Source of the DNA: Acholeplasmataceae bacterium
GTDB taxonomy: Bacteria; Bacillota_I; Bacilli_A; Acholeplasmatales; Acholeplasmataceae
Direction of reading: 5' to 3'
Assembly (NCBI GenBank): GCA_030656435.1
Contig: JAUSOA010000063.1
Location: 1-7,011, forward strand
DNA: 7,011 nucleotides
Part shown: positions 1-4,815 of the stretch, in pieces
How positions within the stretch are numbered: the stretch's first letter is position 1
How the letters are laid out: every line of letters begins with the position of its first letter
Made by a program: the position numbers and the translations under genes
Notes under the pieces: generated by a model
Database searches by the model: none
Told to the model about the DNA's origin: nothing
What the model saw: the letters and a program-made list of their open reading frames with translations, nothing else

Positions 1-265
1 ATCCAAGCAAGTCTCAGACAGCATCATCATCGAAGCATCTAATCATATACTTAACAGAACTAAGTTTGATGAAAATCTATTTAATTCAAAAGTTAAGACA
101 ATTGAAGTGATGCCTGAGCAAAGACTTATCTTTCATATGAAGGATGGATTAACTAAAGAATTTCTATGGCAAACATCCAGAAGTGATTCATGGACTAAAG
201 AAAAAAGAGAACAAGCTCGAATAAGAGCAATCAATCAAATGAAAGGACGTGTTCAACATGGCTAA
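1..265 (+). CDS. Large serine recombinase, C-terminal fragment (5' end outside window)
   Basis: An open frame enters from the left edge (codons begin at base 2) and runs 87 codons to TAA at 263-265. The visible part ends with a charged tail containing WQTSRSDSWTKEKREQAR. This Trp/Ser/Arg-rich motif followed by a basic helix is, from my knowledge of the family, typical of the extreme C-terminus of Bacillota large serine recombinases, which are often encoded in tandem pairs or triplets. The catalytic domain is not in the window, so activity cannot be judged. The frame overlaps the next recombinase gene by 8 bases (258-265), implying translational coupling and a joint role in excision and integration of an element. 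Assignment rests on the tail motif and on context, because no catalytic residue is visible. Another DNA-binding protein of the same operon remains possible. Confidence 0.65.
   Translation, partial: SKQVSDSIIIEASNHILNRTKFDENLFNSKVKTIEVMPEQRLIFHMKDGLTKEFLWQTSRSDSWTKEKREQARIRAINQMKGRVQHG
242..247 (+). promoter_or_regulatory. Ribosome binding site of the complete recombinase
   Basis: The run AAAGGA lies 10 bases before ATG 258. An in-frame GTG at 249 lies only one base after this run, too close to be initiated from it, so ATG 258 is chosen as the start. The site lies inside the end of the upstream recombinase gene. Confidence 0.6.
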
Positions 266-1838
266 GATTACAGTCATACCATCAACAAAAAACCCCATCA
301 CTCAAATTGCAAACGGCTCAAATGAGTTACGACGAGTCGCAGCATATGCGAGAGTCTCAACCAATACCGATGAGCAATACTCAAGCTACGAAGCTCAGGT
401 CAATTATTATATTAAATTTATCCAAGAGAAACCTGATTGGACATACGTGAATGTGTATGCGGACGAAGGCATAACGGGTACAAACACTAGAAGAAGAGTG
501 GAATTCAATAAAATGATTTCAGATGCACTTGCAGGGCAGAGAGATCTAATTATTACAAAGTCCATCTCACGCTTTGCACGTAATACACTAGATACGATTT
601 CTTTTGTAAGAAGGCTGAAAGATAAAGGTATCGAGGTCTATTTTGAAAAAGAAAATCTATGGACACTTGATCCAAAGAGCGAGCTCATCCTGACCATCAT
701 GGCTTCTATTGCACAAGAAGAATCACGTTCGATTAGCCAAAATGTGACATGGGGTAAAAGAGTAAGTTTTCAAAAAGGAAAGGTATCATTTGCCTATGAC
801 TCGTTTCTTGGATACAGAAAGGAAAATGACAAGCTTGTGATTGTTGAAGATGAAGCTGTGATTGTAAAAATGATTTATCGGATGTTTCTAGCTGAAGGTA
901 AGTCCATCATTACAATTGCTAACCATCTATCATCTCAAAATATTAAAACACCAACGGGTAAATCAACAAAATGGACTTATAAAACCATAAAATCCATCTT
1001 AACAAACGAAAAGTACAAAGGTGATGCCTTATTACAAAAAAGATTTACGGATAACTATCTAAACCACTCCCTCATCAAGAATACTGGTCAAATCCCTCAA
1101 TACTACGTAGAAAACAATCACCCAGCAATCATTGATAAAGAAATGTGGGACCTTGTTCAGATAGAACTTGAGAAAAGATTAGCGATGGGACAACAATACT
1201 CCTCATCGGATATTTTTGCATCAAAACTCATCTGTGAGGACTGTGGTGGTTTCTACGGCAAAAAGAAATGGCATTCCAACAGCAAGTATTCAAGATTCGT
1301 TCATCAGTGCAATCGTAAATTCGATAAGGGTAAGGATAAGTGCTTAACTCCTAATCTTATGGAAGATGACATTAAACTTAAGTTCATTGAAGCTTACAAC
1401 TTGACCATGAAAGACAAAAAGAGAATCATTCAAGACTCGACAGAAATGATTGAGATGTTAACGGATACAAAAGAGTTAGATCAAGAAATCGAAAACCAAA
1501 ATGATGAACTGCTTGTGATCTCAGAACTTTTGAACAAGATAATTAGAGAAAACTCGAAACCTGGTACGACTCAAGATGATTACAACAAGAAGTATGGAGA
1601 ACTCATGAAGCGTTATGAGCGAACGAAAGAAAAACATGAGGATCTCATCAAATCGAGAAGTGGTAAACAATCACAAGCTATTAACTTAAAAGCATTCTTA
1701 TCAAACTTAAAGAAAGTTGATGATAAGCTAATAGATTGGAATGAACATATTTGGTTGATGTTAGTAAAAAGTGCAATTGTACATAGAGATAAAAGTATTA
1801 CGTTTAAACTAAACAATGGAAATGAAATTAGAAGTTAA
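258..1838 (+). CDS. Large serine recombinase (resolvase/invertase N-terminal domain, recombinase domain, zinc ribbon)
   Basis: This 526-residue protein should catalyse site-specific DNA integration or excision of a mobile element through a covalent phosphoserine intermediate. The catalytic domain spans about residues 25-170: YARVST carries the nucleophile Ser34 with Arg32, and ISRFARN (103-109) carries Arg105 and Arg108. A recombinase domain follows (about 180-285, with FLGYR and the motif TPTGK...W). Next come a zinc ribbon with Cys326, Cys329, Cys351 and Cys362, and a helical coiled coil (about 390-475). Length and domain order match complete large serine recombinases, with no frameshift. 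The start at ATG 258 gives MAKITVIPST, an N-terminus usual for this Bacillota subgroup, and overlaps the previous gene by 8 bases. The two recombinases probably act together. The gene appears somewhat richer in GC than the operon after it. Whether it moves the downstream genes cannot be told, because the element ends are not proven here. Confidence 0.95.
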   Translation: MAKITVIPSTKNPITQIANGSNELRRVAAYARVSTNTDEQYSSYEAQVNYYIKFIQEKPDWTYVNVYADEGITGTNTRRRVEFNKMISDALAGQRDLIITKSISRFARNTLDTISFVRRLKDKGIEVYFEKENLWTLDPKSELILTIMASIAQEESRSISQNVTWGKRVSFQKGKVSFAYDSFLGYRKENDKLVIVEDEAVIVKMIYRMFLAEGKSIITIANHLSSQNIKTPTGKSTKWTYKTIKSILTNEKYKGDALLQKRFTDNYLNHSLIKNTGQIPQYYVENNHPAIIDKEMWDLVQIELEKRLAMGQQYSSSDIFASKLICEDCGGFYGKKKWHSNSKYSRFVHQCNRKFDKGKDKCLTPNLMEDDIKLKFIEAYNLTMKDKKRIIQDSTEMIEMLTDTKELDQEIENQNDELLVISELLNKIIRENSKPGTTQDDYNKKYGELMKRYERTKEKHEDLIKSRSGKQSQAINLKAFLSNLKKVDDKLIDWNEHIWLMLVKSAIVHRDKSITFKLNNGNEIRS

Positions 1839-1857
1839 ATATAGTAAAACAGATGCC

Positions 1858-1924
1858 ATACGACTATAAAAAGTTGCTTGGCTAATTTTATTGATGAATA
1901 TCTAAATCAATAATGAAGTCGTAT
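1858..1924. repeat. Nested inverted repeats just after the recombinase gene
   Basis: An outer pair, ATACGACT (1858-1865) and AGTCGTAT (1917-1924), encloses an inner pair, TTATTGAT (1888-1895) and ATCAATAA (1906-1913), with a 10-base loop. Both pairs are perfect 8-base complements. Only three bases separate the right arms, while 22 separate the left arms. There is no T-run, so this is not a classical terminator. The position directly downstream of a large serine recombinase is where an attachment site often lies, and a binding site or structured RNA is also possible. The dyads are seen in the sequence; the role is inferred. Confidence 0.4.
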
Positions 1925-1938
1925 AAATAAATCAAGCA

Positions 1939-1947
1939 TGATATAAT
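1939..1947 (+). promoter_or_regulatory. Extended -10 promoter of the four-gene operon
   Basis: TGATATAAT contains a consensus TATAAT at 1942-1947 preceded by the TG extension. No good -35 hexamer is seen 16-18 bases upstream, which is acceptable for extended -10 promoters. Transcription would begin near 1954, giving a leader of about 60 bases that includes the palindrome at 1981-1992 and the ribosome binding site before GTG 2013. Confidence 0.55.
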
Positions 1948-1980
1948 TTATACAAAGACTAGAAAAATTTAAACATAGTA

Positions 1981-1992
1981 ATCGTTAACGAT
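1981..1992. repeat. 12-base perfect palindrome, possible operator
   Basis: ATCGTTAACGAT is its own reverse complement. It lies between the extended -10 promoter and the ribosome binding site at 1993-2001, directly touching the latter. In this position it could be a repressor operator or a small hairpin that limits access of ribosomes. No regulator gene is seen in the window to pair it with. Confidence 0.4.
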
Positions 1993-2001
1993 AAAGGGGG
2001 G
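1993..2001 (+). promoter_or_regulatory. Ribosome binding site for the GTG start at 2013
   Basis: AAAGGGGGG lies 11 bases before GTG 2013. A second purine stretch, AGGTGA (2006-2011), is too close to that GTG to serve it. No in-frame ATG occurs before the conserved domain begins, so GTG 2013 is the best start available, though not certain. Confidence 0.5.
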
Positions 2002-2012
2002 ACATAGGTGAG

Positions 2013-3407
2013 GTGGATCAATACAACGAGATTAAAAAAATAAGAAATGCTCAATCTAATACTGAAATCAGAGAGTTAGTATTAAGAAGACTCAAGGATA
2101 ATAATTATAAGCTATACCAGTACTGTTCAATTGATGAAAACTATGATTCTTATAAAAGAGTAGAACCTGACGGAGATTATAATCATAGCTTTAGAAATGT
2201 GCTAGATGGTATTTATTATGCTGGAAGACCAAGTAAATTTAATGATCCATTCGATTGTATGATGGGTGTTTCAAGTCGCAGTTTATTGAGCGATATCATG
2301 AAGTCATTCCTTAATTTGAATTATATTAACACACCGATTGACAAAAAAAAGATCAAAGAAATCTTTTCAGATAAAAAACATAGATTTGAAAGAATTCAAG
2401 AAGTAAGATCATGGAAACCATCATTGATTAGGGACATAATGATTCAAATGTTAGAAAAAGACTACATCTATTTTCAGCTGGTGAAAGATGATAGTTTTGA
2501 ATATATGAAAAGCAAACACTTAAATCCCTTGCAAATGAAAATGCTCATTCAAAGTGTTTTTTCAATCGAAGAATTTAGAAAATCGTTTTTAGAAAATTTT
2601 TTAGAAGATAAATATAAAAATATGAAAACCTCTAAAAAAATGAATGAGTTGTTTAGCCAAAATGATTTGTTGGTGGATACAATATTACTTGAACCGATCG
2701 AAGTTAGCACTGGAACAGATAATAGTCTGAACGCAATAAATGTTAATATTGAAAAAATGAACTTGTTGGGTCAAACTCATGGTTACAAAAATATTCAACA
2801 AGATACCGATAACCTAAGAACCGCAATTGATAGTGCATTTGAAGTGGCAACGGATGGGTTAAATGAGATGTATGATCGTATTGATAGGCATTTTGGTATT
2901 ACGTGTTTCAGTAAAAAGAGTGATATTGCTTTAATGTGGTCACATTATGCAAACAAACACAAAGGATTCGTAATAGAATATGATTTAACAAATTTAGCTG
3001 TTGAGGACGCTGAAAAACTCTCATTTATGCTGCCAGTTAAATATGATAATAAGAGACCTAAACTTGATGTATACAGTTTGCAAAAATTCAAAGACTCATC
3101 TGGTAATCCTGATGTAATGGATTTAGCAGTCAACACGTTATTTGAAGTTTTATTTGTAAAAGCAAAAGAATGGAATTATGAGAAGGAAATTCGAGTTATT
3201 ACTTATATATCTAATGAATCTGATAGAAGAGTAAGTTTCAATTATATTAAATCTATAATATTGGGTGTTAATTCGAGTGAATACGTAACTGAATTACTCA
3301 GTAATTTGTGTAGAGAAAAGGGATATAACTTGCTAAAGTATGAATTGCATGAAGATGAGTACAAACTCAAGTTAATGGCTTTTGATATTGATTTTAGGGA
3401 GGAATAA
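2013..3407 (+). CDS. DUF2971 domain protein (long form), first gene of putative defence operon
   Basis: This 464-residue protein shows the conserved blocks of the DUF2971 family, whose biochemical function is, to my knowledge, not established. LYQY (34-37) and YYAGRPSKFNDPFD (68-81) form the N-terminal signature. GITCFSKKSDIALMWSHYA (295-313), followed by GFVIEYD (318-324), forms the central one. KAKEWNYEKEIRVI (383-396) forms the C-terminal one. Between the first two blocks, residues about 95-290 form a long, mostly helical and charged insert, which makes the protein longer than the usual family member of roughly 250-350 residues. There is no signal peptide or membrane segment, so it is probably cytoplasmic. 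It starts with GTG behind AAAGGGGGG, and its stop is 3 bases before the next gene, whose ribosome binding site lies inside its last codons. Family members often occur in accessory regions. An effector or accessory role in defence is inference from the neighbours. Confidence 0.8.
   Translation: MDQYNEIKKIRNAQSNTEIRELVLRRLKDNNYKLYQYCSIDENYDSYKRVEPDGDYNHSFRNVLDGIYYAGRPSKFNDPFDCMMGVSSRSLLSDIMKSFLNLNYINTPIDKKKIKEIFSDKKHRFERIQEVRSWKPSLIRDIMIQMLEKDYIYFQLVKDDSFEYMKSKHLNPLQMKMLIQSVFSIEEFRKSFLENFLEDKYKNMKTSKKMNELFSQNDLLVDTILLEPIEVSTGTDNSLNAINVNIEKMNLLGQTHGYKNIQQDTDNLRTAIDSAFEVATDGLNEMYDRIDRHFGITCFSKKSDIALMWSHYANKHKGFVIEYDLTNLAVEDAEKLSFMLPVKYDNKRPKLDVYSLQKFKDSSGNPDVMDLAVNTLFEVLFVKAKEWNYEKEIRVITYISNESDRRVSFNYIKSIILGVNSSEYVTELLSNLCREKGYNLLKYELHEDEYKLKLMAFDIDFREE
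3396..3402 (+). promoter_or_regulatory. Strong ribosome binding site inside the end of the DUF2971 gene
   Basis: AGGGAGG, nearly complementary to the 3' end of 16S rRNA, lies 8 bases before ATG 3411 and overlaps the last codons of the upstream gene. It sets the start of the nucleotidyltransferase and implies a higher translation rate than for the GTG-started gene before it. Confidence 0.75.
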
Positions 3408-3410
3408 TTT

Positions 3411-4070
3411 ATGAGTGACTATGCTGGTAGAACGTTTGAATTTGTATCGAAATCAGAATTAAATCCTGTTAAGATTCAAGTTGAAGAGATTATCAATTTG
3501 CTCCAAGATGCTATGCGTGAATTTGGAGTGACCTTTACCTTTAAACTCGTGGGCAGTGGTGGTAAACACCTTGTTACTAGAGTGGTGAATGGCAATACAG
3601 GTTTTGACTTTGATTATAATCTAGGTATTCAAAAAGATGGAGACTTAAGTGGCAGAGAGCTTCGTCTTAAGGTGAAGAGTCAGCTAGAAAGTATTCTAAG
3701 TGGAACTGGATATTCTACAGTATCTTCTGGAAAGCAATCTATGGCGTTTAAGTTTGTTGATCATGAGAACAGTAGAGTCATTCATAGTTGTGACTTCGCA
3801 GTCGTAAATGATTATGAAGATGAGAACGGTGATTCAATTCAAGAAATATTAATATGGCAAAAAGATGATGATATATATGTGTGGAATAAAAGACCATTTG
3901 CTAAAAACCATTCGGATAAATTATCTAATCTAAAAGCGAATGGATTATGGCAAGAAGTCAAAGATGAGTATTTAAAAATTAAGAATAACAATCAAGACAA
4001 AGAAAAGAAGTCATTCTCACTTTTCTTTGAAGCCATCAATAATGTGTATAATCGCTATGAATGGAACTGA
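3411..4070 (+). CDS. Pol-beta superfamily nucleotidyltransferase (MNT/CD-NTase-like)
   Basis: In this 219-residue cytoplasmic protein, a helix (about 20-38) is followed by a strand and the loop VGSGGKH (47-53), matching the G-S/G-G nucleotide-binding motif of nucleotidyltransferases. FDFDYN (65-70) supplies the paired Asp66/Asp68, and HSCDFAVV (125-132) supplies the third acidic residue, Asp128. Together they form a plausible metal-binding triad, so the enzyme is expected to be active, transferring a nucleotide to a protein, RNA or small molecule. The C-terminal part (about 150-219) is helical and charged. Two precedents fit: MNT antitoxins that modify a HEPN toxin encoded beside them, and CD-NTases that make nucleotide messengers. 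The next gene encodes a HEPN-type protein and overlaps this one by 14 bases, favouring the first, but the protein is larger than a minimal MNT. Family placement is from motifs only; substrate unknown. Confidence 0.7.
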   Translation: MSDYAGRTFEFVSKSELNPVKIQVEEIINLLQDAMREFGVTFTFKLVGSGGKHLVTRVVNGNTGFDFDYNLGIQKDGDLSGRELRLKVKSQLESILSGTGYSTVSSGKQSMAFKFVDHENSRVIHSCDFAVVNDYEDENGDSIQEILIWQKDDDIYVWNKRPFAKNHSDKLSNLKANGLWQEVKDEYLKIKNNNQDKEKKSFSLFFEAINNVYNRYEWN

Positions 4071-4800
4071 GAAGAAAATTAAAAAACTGCTTTTACACAT
4101 CAGTAAAGCAGATTTTATGAGTAGAATGATATTTGATAACCAAAAAGAAAAAGAACGCTGTGAACGATATCTTGACTTAAAAGGTGTGTCATATCACGCT
4201 GTATTAGCTAACTATATTGGTCTTGATGAAAGCGGTAAAATAGAATATAAAAAAGTTCAAAATATGTATGTATACGATAAACGTATACGATATATCCTAT
4301 ATAAATTTTTATCAGCGTTTGAAGAGGGTATAAGGGGATATATCGCAAATCACTACAACACTATGGAGAAAATTAAACACTTATCTTCTAAAATATATAC
4401 AGCAGTAGCAGATGGTAGTAGTCTTTCGAAGGAACTTGAGAATTTTGATTTTAACGCTTTGATTCAACTAACTCAAAAACTACAATCTGATGATTTGAAA
4501 ACCTTATTTAATAACAATGAGAATTTGGAGATTAACCTTCAAGCTGTTAGAGTCTTGAGAAATGCTGTAAGCCATCATAGAATGCTTTTTGTTTATGAAG
4601 ATTTTGAAGAATGCATGATAGATAATGTACTTAGCGATGCTTTAACAGCTAACATCATAAATCTATCTACACTGATAATTCCTTATTATAAACTGTTCCT
4701 TATAGAAGCTATAAATAATGCACAATTTGAAAAAGAAGATGAATCTTTTAACATGTCATTACCTGATAAAGCAAAACTGACATTGAGATTTAAATCATAA
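4057..4800 (+). CDS. Abi_2-like HEPN protein, predicted ribonuclease toxin
   Basis: A 247-residue, largely helical protein. YDKRIRYILYKFLSAFEEGIRG, starting at residue 73, resembles the 'D..LR......IE..lR' helix of Abi_2 (AbiD/AbiF) abortive-infection proteins. LRNAVSHHR (167-175) supplies the Rx4H motif (Arg168, His173) that forms the active site of HEPN ribonucleases. It probably cleaves RNA when released from control, stopping growth of an infected cell. It overlaps the nucleotidyltransferase gene by 14 bases, so the two are likely translationally coupled and functionally paired, as in HEPN/MNT toxin-antitoxin modules. The start is uncertain: ATG 4057 is preferred, ATG 4042 has a weak GAAG upstream, TTG 4027 is also in frame, and ATG 4117 is possible. 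No good ribosome binding site is seen for any. Family assignment to Abi_2 is moderate because the N-terminus is divergent; the HEPN motif is clear. Confidence 0.72.
   Translation: MNGTEKKIKKLLLHISKADFMSRMIFDNQKEKERCERYLDLKGVSYHAVLANYIGLDESGKIEYKKVQNMYVYDKRIRYILYKFLSAFEEGIRGYIANHYNTMEKIKHLSSKIYTAVADGSSLSKELENFDFNALIQLTQKLQSDDLKTLFNNNENLEINLQAVRVLRNAVSHHRMLFVYEDFEECMIDNVLSDALTANIINLSTLIIPYYKLFLIEAINNAQFEKEDESFNMSLPDKAKLTLRFKS
4270..4292. repeat. Short overlapping direct and inverted repeat inside the HEPN gene
   Basis: GTATACGATA occurs at 4270-4279 and again at 4283-4292. The same stretch forms a perfect 7-base inverted repeat, GTATACG (4270-4276) with CGTATAC (4282-4288), around a 5-base loop. 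It lies within codons for the conserved helix of the HEPN protein. It may be a chance result of AT-rich coding sequence, or a hairpin in the transcript. Confidence 0.4.
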
Positions 4801-4804
4801 AATA

Positions 4805-4810
4805 GAGGTG
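4805..4810 (+). promoter_or_regulatory. Ribosome binding site of the KAP-like NTPase
   Basis: GAGGTG lies 5 bases before ATG 4816, in the 15-base gap after the HEPN gene. It supports ATG 4816 as the start and independent initiation within a shared transcript. Confidence 0.65.
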
Positions 4811-4815
4811 TTAAC

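Noticed and set aside
249..257. GTG 249 as start of the complete recombinase
   Set aside because: It is one base from the AAAGGA run, too close for initiation, whereas ATG 258 has good spacing and gives the family's usual N-terminus.
1613..1816. Reverse-strand open frame of 67 codons
   Set aside because: It lies wholly inside the recombinase coiled-coil region on the other strand, has no domain likeness and is best explained as a chance frame.
1888..1913. Intrinsic terminator after the recombinase
   Set aside because: The hairpin arms TTATTGAT/ATCAATAA are AT-rich and no T-run follows, so it does not fit an intrinsic terminator.
2945..3136. Reverse-strand open frame of 63 codons
   Set aside because: It lies opposite the conserved central blocks of the DUF2971 protein, whose reading is well supported.
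4027..4056. TTG 4027 as start of the HEPN gene
   Set aside because: TTG is a rare start, no ribosome binding site supports it, and ATG 4042 or ATG 4057 is available in the same frame.
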